A stretch of 64,000 nt of DNA from Climacium dendroides (lineage: Eukaryota > Streptophyta > Bryopsida > Hypnales > Climaciaceae). This document shows, one piece after another, positions 24,830 through 36,039 of this stretch. Made by a program: the position numbers and the translations under genes. The notes below the pieces were generated by a model. That model made no database searches. It had not been told where the DNA came from and saw only the letters and a list, made by a program, of their open reading frames with translations. Location: NCBI GenBank assembly GCA_950106755.1, contig OX467082.1, forward strand, positions 32,674,001-32,738,000, given 5' to 3'. The number at the start of each line of letters is the position of its first letter. The first letter of the stretch is position 1.

Positions 24830-26050
24830 CAACTATTTTCCTCTACATCCAAAGAATTTTTGGTGTTCTTCTTTGTTATAACCTTTTAGTATTGGTATTA
24901 GTCTCTTCTTTGCCATAGAATCAATTGGTACCAGTATCAATTTCTTCCTTGTTATATAAACAATTGGTATTAGTAGCAGTCTCTTCATCATCGTGCAACC
25001 AACTAGTACAAGGATCAATCTCTTCATTGTCACAACCTTCTTTTGTCACCTTCATTGCCCAGTGGCACAAGGTAACTAGATAAAGTGAGAGGTTTAAAAT
25101 CATAACCCCATCCACAATTCACTTTTACAAGTGAATTGTAGATTTCAAAGATTTGATGAAGTTTGTGGGAGAAGATTATTTCCTTGCCATATAGCCAATT
25201 AATATTGGTATCAGTCTTTTTCTCATCATATGGCCAATTGGTACTAGTATCAATCTCTTCCTTGTCATAACCTTTTCATATCACTCTCATTGCCCAATGG
25301 CACAAGGTGATTTAATAAAGTGAGAGTCATAATTCCATCCATCATTCACTTTTTGAAGGAATTGTAGATCTCAAGGATTTGATAGTCTCAATGAAGTTTG
25401 TGGGAGAAGGTTATTTCTTTGTTAGATCTCAAGGATTTGATAGTCTCAATGAAGTTTGTGGGAGAAGGTTATTTCTTTGTTAGATCTCAAGGATTTGATA
25501 GTCTCAATGAAGTTTGTGGGAGAAGGTTATTTCTTTGTTAGATCTCAAGGATTTGATAGTCTCAATGAAGTTTGTGGGAGAAGGTTATTTCTTTGTTAGA
25601 TCTCAAGGATTTGATAGTCTCAATGAAGTTTGTGGGAGAAGGTTATTTCTTTGTTAGATCTCAAGGATTTGATAGTCTCAATGAAGTTTGTGGGAGAAGG
25701 TTATTTCTTTGTTATATAACCAACTAGTATCGCTATCAATCCCTTCTTTGTTATATAGCCAATGAAGTTTGTAGGAGAAGGTTATTTCTTTGTTATATAA
25801 CCAACTGGTATCGCTATCAATCCCTTCCTCATTATATAGCCAATTGATACTATCAATCCCTTCCTCATTATATAGCCAATTGATACTAGTATCAATGTCT
25901 TCCATATCATAACCTTCTCTTCTCACTTTCATTGCCCAATGGCACAAGGTAACTACATAGCCCAAGTGAGGATTAGAGTAATAACCGCATCCACCATTCA
26001 CTTTTTGAAGGAACTGTAGATCTTAAAGATTTGATAGTATTCATGACATT
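24830..26050. repeat. Hierarchical tandem-repeat locus
   Basis: Units of about 250 bp recur with shared segments (CATTGCCCARTGGCACAAGG, CAATTCACTTT, GATTTGATGAAGTTTGTGGG). Embedded in them is a precise 58-bp array, plus repeated AT-rich phrases such as ATATAGCCAATTGATACT. Minus-strand frames translate as repeating acidic WLYNEEGIDS-like peptides. These are a by-product of the repeat, as they run out of frame and lack start or family similarity. Confidence 0.75.
25365..25712. repeat. Six near-perfect copies of a 58-bp tandem repeat
   Basis: The unit begins TAGATCTCAAGGATTTGATA. Starts are at 25365, 25423, 25481, 25539, 25597 and 25655, exactly 58 bp apart. The copies are virtually identical, indicating recent expansion or homogenisation inside the older degenerate array. 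Confidence 0.95.
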
Positions 26051-26059
26051 CATGGGAGA

Positions 26060-27060
26060 AGGATATTTCATTATTTTGATTTTTTTTTAAACTTGCTCAG
26101 TGACTCAGACTGGTTATTTAGTACCGGAGTACATAAATGTAATCTTGAGAACTTTCATTCCAGCATCCAACTAGTATGTCAAAAACCTGACCTACACCCA
26201 TGCCCAACACTGGTTGAAACTAAATTAAGTGTTAGGTATGGTATTGAAGAAGATAACCCTCCATTGAACATAATATTATATCTCTTCCTAGAAAAAACTC
26301 CAAGGTCAGCACGAATGCAGAGAAAGAAATGTTTCTCCTAAAGAACTGCTTCCAGCCAGCTAAAAGTGCGTAACTAGCAATGCACCATAAATCTTTCACA
26401 GAAGAGCATGTCATACCAGAATGCTGAATGCCATTCCCTTCGCAGGAAACGCAAGCATGTGTTCAAACAATCCCAACCAAGTAGGACTGCCCATGAAGCA
26501 GAACATTTGTTCAACAGTCACACACCTTCAGACCCTGATCAGCTTGCATGCCACCAAAATGGTGAGCGGTGAGGAACAATGAGAAACAACTATACAGATC
26601 ACTTCATATCTAGATGATACGAGTGAAAGAATCTTCGAGGCTATGGTGCCATGTCTTAGAACAGCACCAGACTTCTGCAGTCTACTTGAAAGTGATTCAC
26701 ATATTCACAATTCTCAAATCTGTAAGTGGAACTGCTAATGACCAAAACGTGAAAACGATAACATTCCTATCGTCGTCAACACGAGCCATTGGCTGTAGGT
26801 ATACAGTAGAGTAAATAACTTAACAACGTTGGCTATGTAGTTGAAAAAGCTCTGGCCAAGTCGGTGCCTCAAAGGCTTAAGTCCCCTCTTAAAAGTAATG
26901 TAGCACATATTGGTCATTAATGAAGGCATGCTCAACTTCGAAGGCGGCATTCAATGGAAAGAACAGAAAAATTCACCAGAGAGAATTAACGAAAAACCCA
27001 ATCATGTACGAAACAGAGAAGCAATCATAAAAGACTAGAGAGATGGGCGAACCAGAGATT
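26060..27060. other. Moderate-GC spacer with no identifiable gene
   Basis: Composition is higher in GC than the repeats, but only scattered 60-80-codon frames occur on both strands and none resembles a known family. It may be an extended 3' flank of the ACR gene or a non-coding transcript. Confidence 0.3.
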
Positions 27061-27848
27061 TTATTTACATGTAAATATACAAGCCTCAGGGTTTCCAGAA
27101 ACCGGTAGCCGATATTTACAGACTCCAAGCGACAAAGGAATGTTCAGAGCCAGCAATAGAGCACCTATATCTACATGACTATTCTGGACTGCCAGATAAG
27201 TAATTATGTACAGGTGGATGAGAAAGAATAGAAGGAGATGTGTAAGCTCACCACGTAACCTCATTTTGCGCTGATTCCTGCATCTAGGATGAGATACAGG
27301 AGCGAAGGAGAGTCTGGCCGCGGAAGAAGGCAGTGGTAGACCTGTCCATCCCACTCATCCAGAAGAGGGTAGAGGTATATGCGTGCTTGCCTTCCCGCCT
27401 GCTGGAGTCGATCATCAAAACTTACATGATCTTCCTGTCTGATAATCAAGAGCTTCTATGTGCCTACTTCTGTAAGCCTCTAATCATTGCCTAACCTCCT
27501 AATTAGATGGTAGATGAGGATAGAAATAGTCCTCCTGTCTAAAAGATGTGCTGAGACGAGAAGAGTCCTAATCGGAGTGCTGGCGATGATTCACAAGCTT
27601 CGACCGTCTGTGAGTAATATTACCTGGCCGAAACGAACAGGTCAAGAAGGCTTCTCTTCGCCGACACACATCTCTTAGATTCTGGTAAAGATCTTGCTCA
27701 TAATCTGTGCTGAGATTGCAAGATAGGAAGAAATACCTTCCGAAGGTACCCACTCAGAATCAGGGCCTTCTATATGATGATTGAGATTGCTTTGTGCTTC
27801 ATTTTAGGGAACGGAGATAGCTCCTTGAGCTCTTTTGTGGAGATTATT

Positions 27849-30422
27849 TCAGGCCCTCCAGCCAAGACCTTGCAGAATGCGCTCTGATGTTTTGATGAAC
27901 TTGGAAAATGGAGACGCATCCAATTCGCGAGGGGCTTCAGAAGATTGAGGTACTGCATGAACCCCTAGAAGCGGGTTTTCTTTGCGGATAGCTTCCACTG
28001 TCTTGAGATCGACAGGGCGACCGCTTACATCAGTGACGTAGAAGGTGTTCACAGCTTTGTCACCTTGAGTAGAAACATCAGCTCTAGTAACGGAGAGACC
28101 ATTCTCACGAAAGATTCGCGTCACATCAGTCAAAAGCCCTGCTCGGTCGCTTGTGCAGAGTTCCAACCGCAAGCCCTGCTAATAAACAATTGCCAATGAA
28201 CAATTTAGCTGTAAGCTTTTAATGAAGCTTACCAGGACTAAAAGAAAAGTAAGCAAAAAGGTAAGGACTAAACCAAAGGCAAATTATTATCCAAGCATGC
28301 AACTTATTAAACAACTACTGGCCACAATCACTTCAGTTAATCCTTACTTCAGAAGACCGACGCTCAATAGCCGCCTCCAAACATTTTTTGACCTTCTCCT
28401 TCGCTTCAGCGTCCAGGGTATGGCCATCCATTTGACGAATGTGATACTCCTGCACGAACAAAATACTTGCATTGAATACGGCGGAATGAACAAGGGCCTT
28501 CGAACCAAAAAAACGTATAGAGGTCTCAAACGATGTTGCGTACAATCTTTCTTCAGAGCTTCGCAAAATTTACAAAATAGCTGAAATAGAAACCCAATGA
28601 ACGAGAGGGTTGTAATTGCTGAATTACCTGGAGAGCATATGGACCAGAGGAATCAATGGTGGCATGGAAGACTACATACTTCAAATCTGTCAAAGTGCAC
28701 ACGGTATCGAACAGGAGCTTCGGTCTGTCTGGACATCTCACATTAATAACCGAATAATTCTTCTCACTCCCAATGTGGACTTCAATTTTTTTATCCTTCT
28801 TTCCTTCAGGGCTCTGTGAATCTGAAGGGTCAAAGTCGTGATCAGCGAGCATAAGTTGATGCAGACGTCTCTCCACGTGAGTGAAGTTCTCCGCTACAAC
28901 CGACCGAGCAGCTTTTTCGTTGTCATAACCTTGCATGATAGGTTTCAGTTTCTCCAATATCCTTTCCAACTTTCTCACATTCTCAATGGGCCCTAAGGTG
29001 TCCTCGTCTGTTACATATATGACACACGCTACTCGACGATTGTGAGTCCAGACTTCTGCAGCATTCACACGACAGTACATTTCAGCCAAGACAGCTGAAA
29101 CCTCAGAAAGCAAGCCAGGCCTGTCCGTCCCGGTGAGCTCTATGGCTGTGTGCTCCGAGATGGTCTGTGTACCGATGCATCTCCCGGGACACTTCTGAAA
29201 TTCAGCCGTCCATTTCTTCTTCTGTAACGACAGAGCCTGCACAATATAGAAATTGGAAAAATTAAATTGGTTACAATATAAACCTTGTGGCGGCTCATTA
29301 AATATGATGAAGGCAGAGACTAAGTCTCAGAATTTTCAGACCTTCTGAATGTTTCCAATGATTTTTTCATCACGAATCTTCCTTCCTCTTGAATCTGTCA
29401 CATGGAACACTGCAAACAGAACATGCGGAAGCATCAGCACCAAAGAGCCACTGCCAACTTACTCATTAACTGATATAGTGAAATTGCTGAAGGTCACAAA
29501 CTAACTTGATGATTAAACCAATGACTCACCGTCCATAAACCAGCCTCCATCAGATGAAATATAGGCCTTTGATATTGTTAGATCCATATCCATAAGCTCT
29601 TGCACAACTTCAAGCAGAGTCCCTTGTTTATTCTGACTGCTGACCTGCAACCATGTGTCCATATTGAGTAAACAATCAGGATTTAGAAGAAGCAAATATC
29701 ACCTCCTGAAACTCATTGATCGTGAATAAGCATTGCTCCAAAAACGCATTCCGACTGATTATGGACTACGTGAAGCTCTGGCTTGGTCAATGCAGATTCC
29801 GAGACTAAGAATGACTGCAGACTTCCTCCACGTAAGAATTGCGAAAACTGTACGACTACGGCTTTAAATCCCGACATCCATAACCACACGGACTCTGATC
29901 CGCACTCCCACTGCAACAGCAGCCCGAAGCACTACAACTCGAATAAACGCGTTGTGGAGCAACCAGGATGACAACTTACCGACAGACACTAAAGTTGAAG
30001 AAATTTCAAAAGCATTAACCTCTGAGCCAAGGAAAAAGGATGATTCAGCACTTGTAACTTTGAATTGTGCAATGCATGTGGCAATAAATACTCTCATTCC
30101 CCTGCGCGTCATGAACAGACTCGGACAACCGGAATGGCTAAGTACCTTGACAAGAGTGGCATTCTTCTCAGCTTCATTGTCAATCACTACCCTGCAAAAA
30201 CAACGCGGGCGAATTTTATATAAGGGTGACCATATAAATACACAACAAGCAGACCATCGAAAGATCTCGAGACAGGACTCATGCGGCCAAAGCAAAGTCG
30301 CGTACTTACTTCGGCGGGTCAAGGATAGAGCTCATCGTGTCATATTCAGGATCGAAATAAGGCCAGCTCTTGCTGAGAGGCATCGACGGTCCATTGTTGA
30401 GGGACATCGGAGCCGCCAACAT
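27849..30422 (-). CDS. ACR: ACT-domain-repeat protein (ACR3/ACR4 type), four ACT domains, 7 coding exons
   Basis: ACR proteins are plant-specific proteins made almost wholly of ACT domains and are thought to sense amino acids. Which member this is (ACR3/4-like) is inferred. Coding exons, 5' to 3': 30422-30310, 30191-30146, 29644-29530, 29409-29342, 29236-28628, 28449-28348, 28175-27849. All phases close, giving 459 aa, close to known ACR lengths. The N-terminus contains the family motif WPYFDPEYD. ACT1 (about 48-120) has KAYISSDGGWFMDVFHVTD. ACT2 starts near residue 143 (HTAIELTGTDRPGLLSEVSA). ACT3 (about 265-340) contains YSVINVRCPDRPKLLFDTV. ACT4 (353 onward) contains ELCTSDRAGLLTDVTRIFRE. 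It ends ERILQGLGWRA-stop. ATG 30422 is the first in its exon, but the exon is open upstream in frame to its acceptor, so an N-terminal extension is conceivable. The exon 4 donor (GTCTGA) is weak. Confidence 0.94.
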
Positions 30423-30449
30423 ATTGACAGATTCCCTGTGCTGAAAAGC

Positions 30450-30469
30450 AAAAAAAAAAAAAAAAAAAA
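30450..30469. repeat. Poly(A)/poly(T) run before the ACR first coding exon
   Basis: On the gene strand this is a T-run immediately upstream of a TTGCTTTTCAG acceptor, so it acts as an exaggerated polypyrimidine tract of a 5'-leader intron. A similar run lies at about 31719-31738. Confidence 0.7.
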
Positions 30470-31016
30470 TCATAGATAAAGTGAGTCCCGAAGCCTCGGA
30501 AGACGATAGCACGCCACAACCAGACGAAGAAACATACCAAACAGAATTCTATGAATAAAGAATTACAAAAATCTTCGAATCCATTCCCTGCAAGAATAAA
30601 GAAAGTTCTATTGCGACAAACTCCGAACGACCGAGAGCCGACACCGCTAAGGAAGGTCACGTACACCAAGATAACCACAGAATTTTCTCGCCGCTCAAAC
30701 TAAGCCTTCTGAGGCAAGAGTCTTCTAGTCCGCTCCAAGTCTTGGCAGGAGAGGCGGAAAGAATCTCGCCTCCCCGAATCCTCCACAGTTCGTTAAGAAT
30801 GTCACCACGTCTACTTCTACAACTCCGCCTCTCGACTCAACTACAAGTGACTATCAACGTATTCGCGCAACCGCTTCTTCAACACACGCCATGCACTCGG
30901 AGATGAAGCAACTACACAAAGACCAAAAAGAATCTACTGCCAGCCGCCTCTCAGCCTCTTAAATAAGCCAACACAAGAAGAAGAGGAGAACAAGAAACGA
31001 ACCCTACAAGATCACC

Positions 31017-31080
31017 AAGTTCTCTCTCTCTCTCTCTATCTCACCGCCTCTCCCTCCGCCTCCCTCTTCCTCTCCCTCTC
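31017..31080 (-). promoter_or_regulatory. GA/CT-rich tract in the ACR 5' region
   Basis: A (CT)n run followed by CTCC-rich sequence on the plus strand, which is GAGA-like on the ACR strand. Such tracts are common in plant core promoters and 5' leaders. It lies about 600 bp upstream of the first ACR ATG. Assignment as the promoter or leader is inference. Confidence 0.4.
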
Positions 31081-31552
31081 AAAAGCGTACGGGCTACACG
31101 CGACCACTGCGCAGCGTCACTAATGTAAAAACAAATTTCTTCTCTCCCAAGTTCTCCCTCAATATAAAATCTAACGTAGCGCAATCACTCCACAAGAATT
31201 CCGAAACAACAAGCGCCAGCACGTTCCAAATGGCAACCGACGCCCGCCATTCCGATCCTCTCCAAGCACCAATGCCACCGCAACTCGACTCGTAACCTTT
31301 TTCCAAAAATAACAGGCACCTCTCCACCACAGGCACAAGAATGCACTCCCTCCGTCCGTCCAAAAAAATACTCCCCGCTTTCGTCTTTAATTAAGCCTTA
31401 TTATTATTACCATCACCATGACCATTACCTCCTTCCTACCCTGATTGCCTGCCAGCACGAACGCCACGCCTCTCTGACTCACCGCCCCCCCGAGCCAACT
31501 CAAAACCACAACGACCTCACACACCAAAAACACAGCCAGTCAGTCAGCGAAC

Positions 31553-31636
31553 CTGCCAATTTAACACACCATCTGCTCCGTCGTCGAGGCAGCGAATCCG
31601 ATCCGTTGCAGTGAAAGCGCGAGCAAGATCCGCCAT
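31553..31636 (-). other. Candidate short coding exon upstream of ACR
   Basis: ATG at 31636 opens 28 codons (MADLARAFTATDRIRCLDDG then ADGVLNWQ) that end exactly at a plausible CAG|GTTCGC donor in phase 0. The ACR first coding exon, read from its acceptor in phase 0, continues HRESVN into its ATG. Splicing the two would extend ACR N-terminally to about 493 aa. Alternatively this is a uORF in the leader or the first exon of another transcript. I do not recognise the peptide. Confidence 0.25.
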
Positions 31637-31969
31637 AGCCTGACCTGCAAGCCCGCCATGGCCTCCACGGTCCACGAACTTTTTCTTCAGAAGAATCGAG
31701 AACGGGGCAGTTTGGGAAAAAAAAAAAAAAAAAAAAAAGAAGATTCCCCCTTCCCCATTCGCCGAAAATCATTAAAGTTTTAAACTATTAATACCAATAA
31801 AAATTCCACCCTACCCCATTAAAATATTAAAGTACCGATTCCCATTAAAGTATTCCTAAGTATTCTGCTAATTCAGTTACATATTCCTCCTGGTCTGGGG
31901 AGCCACTCATGTGTCGGAGAATGAGGAACCGGAGCTCAGACAGGGAACTGGGTGTGTTTTTTAAAAGGG

Positions 31970-32470
31970 TATCAAATATTTACAGATTTTAGTGCGGAAA
32001 TTTATTTAGTGTGGGGTGGGTGGGGTGGGGGGGTATTTATTATCGTGGAATTTTGACAGTTGCAGGTGCTGGGAATGTGAGCTGTTTCGGGGAAGGGGCC
32101 CCCGTGGCCCGGGGAAAGCTAGGGTAGCGGGTAGCCGCCGCGTGGGAGTGGGTTTGCAATATGTACCATCGCTTTTTGATTTGATCCTGTTCGGGGGGCC
32201 CTTTGGTAAAGGATCTAGAGACTTTCCCCCCTGCCCCGGCCTAGCGTTTCAATTTGGGCTTGGTTTCAAAATTAGAAAAGGAAAGTCAAGACTTTATGGG
32301 AAAACCCGCTGGTTCGGGGGGTGGCCCAGTGTTCGGGGGGGGGGTTATTTTATTTTTACTTTTACCAGCTATTTTTTTTCCTTTCAGTTGATTCCCATAT
32401 TGAACCGGTTCTTCAATGTGGTTATTTTCTCTAATTTTTTACGCTGCCGTAGAGGTAGGGCAGGCTCGGC
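31970..32470. other. G/C-homopolymer-rich anomalous stretch
   Basis: Runs such as GGGTGGGTGGGGTGGGGGGG, GGGGCCCCC and a ten-G run are clustered here and absent elsewhere in the window. A 186-codon frame (32016-32576) is a by-product of the composition. The texture suggests uncorrected long-read or gap-fill sequence rather than a biological feature, though a G-quadruplex-prone region cannot be excluded. Confidence 0.5.
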
Positions 32471-32601
32471 ACATGGATGCCAAATAATTAACACTAACCT
32501 TCGGAAAAGTAGATTCGGCACTTTAAATTTTAATTCAAAAAAACTCAACATTACATACAATATGAAATCAAAATAATATGTCACACAATTTCAGAAGCTC
32601 C

Positions 32602-32788
32602 TTAACTTATAAATAACGATGAGGATGTTTTCCAACCAATGAATGACGAAGAATCTCTCCATACAGGACAAAATTGCAACTATTCATCCTTCCAATGAGG
32701 GCTTTTTCATTTCTTTTTAAAGCCAACAATTCACACATTACCAAAAAAGATAGTTTCCATGGTGACGAGCTCGTCCTTTAAGGGTTAA
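32602..32788. mobile_element. TTAA-family MITE (about 187 bp)
   Basis: Starts TTAACTTATAAATAACGATG and ends GTCCTTTAAGGGTTAA. The interior phrase AATCTCTCCATACAGGACAA and TGCAACTATTCATC is shared with the elements at 56106-56280 and 56522-56740, identifying one short MITE subfamily. Confidence 0.7.
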
Positions 32789-32818
32789 TTGGTGAGTAGG
32801 ATGCTAACCCCCTCTTAT

Positions 32819-32929
32819 GAATTGGGCCTAGCAAGGTTCAAACAAAGGGATTTTCCAGGGCCTTGGAATTGGGCCTAGCAAGATTCAAACAAAGGGATTT
32901 TCCAGGGCCTTGGAATTCGGCCTAATAGG
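32819..32929. repeat. 47-bp tandem duplication
   Basis: The unit beginning GAATTGGGCCTAGCAAGGTT is present twice (32819-32865, 32866-32912) with one difference, followed by a third partial, diverged start at 32913. Confidence 0.85.
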
Positions 32930-33284
32930 CCTATGGAGAAAACATGTGAATTTTTTATTTGCCACACTAGATAAAATTTGCAAATTTTGAATTCATGTTT
33001 GCAATCAGAGACCCTAAATTAGCTAGAAGAAGAAAAGAATATAGAATTAACATGATACAAAATAGGGGGCTTTTTTAACAATTGTTCTACGAAACACAAA
33101 ATTCACCTTGATGAATTCAATTGTAGCACAAATTAGTATCTTGCTATTGGTAATCATGGAAGAGAGAAGAAAAGTTGTTTAAATAAGTGGGGGGGTAGGT
33201 GGTAAACAAATTATGTGGAATATGTAAAGTTAGGTTTGGTAGGAACTCAACCACTCATAGTTAGGTCAAAAGCAATAATTTTGT

Positions 33285-33640
33285 CAAAAGCAAAATTTCA
33301 AACCTCATTTAAACATAGTAGAATAATTTTTTTCAAAAGAACATTGAATTAAGTTAAAGTGAGAAATAAAGATAAATTTCATCTCCAAGAAAACGCTTGA
33401 GATTTTGAGCCTCCAAAAAAAAAGTTATGGACAAAGTTTAGAGAAAGGTTGGAACGGTTATTTCTCTAAACTTTGTCCATAACTTATTTTTGAAGGCTCA
33501 AAATTATAAACAAGTTTTGGAGATGAAATTTAGCTTGATGTACCAACTCTTTTTAGTTCAAAGCTTATTGAAAAAAGTTATTACATTATGCCAAAATGAG
33601 GTTTAAAATTCTACTTTGAACATAACTAGATTCCCATATT
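33285..33640. repeat. Long fold-back palindrome (arms about 165 bp)
   Basis: The arms pair around a 16-nt centre near 33454. The core is perfect: 33422-33445 against 33462-33485 (AAGTTATGGACAAAGTTTAG plus GAAA/GAA continuation). Pairing continues outward imperfectly through ATAAATTTCATCTCC and the CAAACCTCATTT region. It is probably a fold-back element; transcription would give a long double-stranded RNA. Confidence 0.75.
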
Positions 33641-34349
33641 TTGACAATAAGCAGTCAAGCTTTTATCTTCAAAATATCCCATATCCTTTGAAGATTCATG
33701 ACATATAATGAATTTTATTATAAAAACAACTTCTCTCCCTTCCATTCTCACAAAATGTCAATGAAGAACCAATAATTCCCTCATTTTGCCATCAAAAATA
33801 TTCTTGATGGTAGATGGTCAAATGATGTTTTGGTACTAGTAGTATTGAATATTTGTGATTGCACTAGACTTTGGATTTTATTTTGGCTATTTTAAACTTT
33901 CTAGCCAACACTTAATGGGGTTTTTTTCTGACAACTTGGTCATTCAATTCTTGTTGATTTTGGCAAATTTTTCTTGCTTGTATTTTTTGGCTTTATTTGA
34001 AATAATTATTTTTTGTTGACCCTACTCTATTGCTACAATAAATGTATTCTACCATTTTGTTTCCAATTTCATCAGCTCACCTTTAACTAGCCGTTGTTTT
34101 TTTCCAAATATTGATGTAGTCTTCAACATATCCTTTCAGCTATGTCAATTATAACAAAAAAGCATCTTCAATGGATTATGGCAAATGGCCCTCTTAATGT
34201 ATTTCTATCTATTGATGTAAAATTAGAACTTGAGAATGCCATCATTGAAAGCACAATAAATAGAAATATATTAATCCCTAATTTCTTTGATTTAAAATTT
34301 TGTCTTGTTTGTATGCAAGCAATTAAATTCCTTTGATTGTTCTAAAAAT

Positions 34350-35763
34350 TTACAGGCATTATTGAAGGTAAACTATTGGAAGTTTTTATTTTTCACCAAA
34401 AAACGTAAATATTTGGTTTTGAGAGGTCCTCAAAGGCATGAATGTATCATTAGTGGATGTATAAAGCTTGCCAATTTTTCTTGATTTTAAGATCTAAAAA
34501 GTTATACTTATTTATTTGCTTTGAAATGGACCCAATAGAAAGAACAAAGTGTTTTCTTGATTTTCACCCTTGAAAATTTAAACATCCTAGTATTGATTTG
34601 GAGTTATTTGCAATTTCTACTTATAAAAAAATTGCATTTCAACAATTGCAAGATGGATTGTGTAATGAGTTTGATAGTTCTTTATGCAAACTTAAAATTT
34701 TTGAAAGTCCATTTTAATGTGCTAATATAATTTCTAGTCATTCATGTCACCTCTAATTCCCCAAAACTCTTACATGCAAATTTCTCAAACATTATAGGGA
34801 GTGGTAGATAGTATATTAAAAATAGGATACAAATGTTTTTTTTGTTATAATCTCACAACTCCTATACAATTTCATTCTCAAAATTGTTATGTAGGGTCAT
34901 TGCAAGAAGTGGTGGTCGATTCTATAGTGTTTTGCCACAATTTGGAGTTTTAGTACTAAGTAATATGAATATTAGAAGAAAACCTTCATTGATCAATTAT
35001 GATCCATCAATCATATTTTAGATTTGTTGTACTATTGACAAGTATTAAATTTGACTAACAATAGTCTTAGTTATACGTACTAGTATTATATCTTAGTTTT
35101 TCACAAAAAATAGATATGTCCATATATTAATTTATAATAAATCGACCATAGAGATGACTGATGATTTTTTAAAAGAATTAAAAATTGGTCATTTGTGAGA
35201 ACTTGATGGTGATGAAATTTCACCAAAAGAATTATCATTCTTAAATGCATCTTCAATGTCTAAAAGAGTGCAAGGGAGCCCTATTTGCACAAATATGGAA
35301 GATATAAAATAAACTATTTTCAGATGCTCTTTTGTAGGAACAAGGACATCTACTATGGAAATAAACCACAAAATTTTAGTTCTACATTATTAATTTTAAG
35401 GACTCATCCACTTCTAAAAATGTGAAAATTAGCAAAATGGACTTTTGAATATAAAATATTTTTGAATTTTTGAAAAATAAAAGATTTGATAACTATCAAA
35501 ACACCCATTTTCAATAAAAATTTCAAGTTGATTGGCTTCATGCTTCAAAAGTTATAGCAAAAAACTAGTCCATTACTCTACATGTGAATCAACCACCACT
35601 TTTTGCAATCACTCTACACACTAATAAGCAAGTTTTTTTAAACATTTATATAGTTAGATTGTGAAAGAGAATACAATTTGTTTTATTGAAAATAATTGTA
35701 TACTTGTGCTCTTTTTTCATAGAAAAAAATACAATTGGAAAGGCTTAGGTACTTGGGGGTTAG
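34350..35763 (-). mobile_element. TTAA-family element E2, reverse copy of E1 with a 733-bp insertion
   Basis: Read on the minus strand from 35763 it begins CTAACCCCCAAGTACCTAAG and follows the E1 sequence (2532-3507) through phrases such as ATCTAACTATATA and GGAGTTGTGAGATTATAACA. It lacks the 239-bp MITE found in E1 but is interrupted by a different inverted-repeat element (34888-35620). Its far boundary, near 34350, is diffuse. Confidence 0.6.
34888..35620. mobile_element. 733-bp inverted-repeat element inserted in E2
   Basis: The ends TATGTAGGGTCATTGCAAGA... and ...TTTTTGCAATCACTCTACACA are inverted copies over about 35 bp, including AGTGGTGGTYGATTC. E1 has uninterrupted sequence at the matching place, confirming insertion. 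No ORF above 60 codons occurs. The target-site duplication could not be fixed. Confidence 0.65.
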
Positions 35764-36039
35764 AAGGTGGACCATTTGCCATGATCCATTAAAAATGCTT
35801 TTAATGTTTTGGGCAGTTTGTTGCCATAAACCAACCTTGTCCAGGAGCCAAATGACAAGCCTATAAAAAATTTGAAGTTTTTGAAGTAGCTTTTTGCTTA
35901 TTCCATTCAAGCTTGGGCCTAGAATTTGCCAAATCTTTCTTATTATAATCCAATTTGTATATTACTTACTAAATAAAATAGTTATTGTGGTGTTAAAATT
36001 TCATATCAATTCCAATTATTTTGAATGTTTGGGAGCAAT

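Noticed and set aside
25678..26001. 107-codon minus-strand frame with WLYNEEGIDS repeats
   Set aside because: It is the translation of a degenerate tandem repeat; no family similarity and neighbouring units are out of frame.
30450..30469. Poly(A) run as the tail of a processed retrogene
   Set aside because: No intronless copy upstream; it fits a polypyrimidine tract on the gene strand before an acceptor.
29952..30479. 175-codon plus-strand ORF
   Set aside because: Antisense to ACR exons 1-2 and introns, with no protein similarity.
31349..31366. Stowaway-like end CTCCCTCCGTCCGTCC
   Set aside because: Only one end is present, with no inverted partner or TA pair, in a region already rich in CTCC.
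32016..32576. 186-codon plus-strand ORF
   Set aside because: Residue composition (G, F, R, S runs) follows the G/C homopolymers; no domain, no splice context.
35189..35371. 60-codon minus-strand frame as retroelement pol fragment
   Set aside because: No reverse-transcriptase or integrase motif; it lies inside a non-coding inverted-repeat element.
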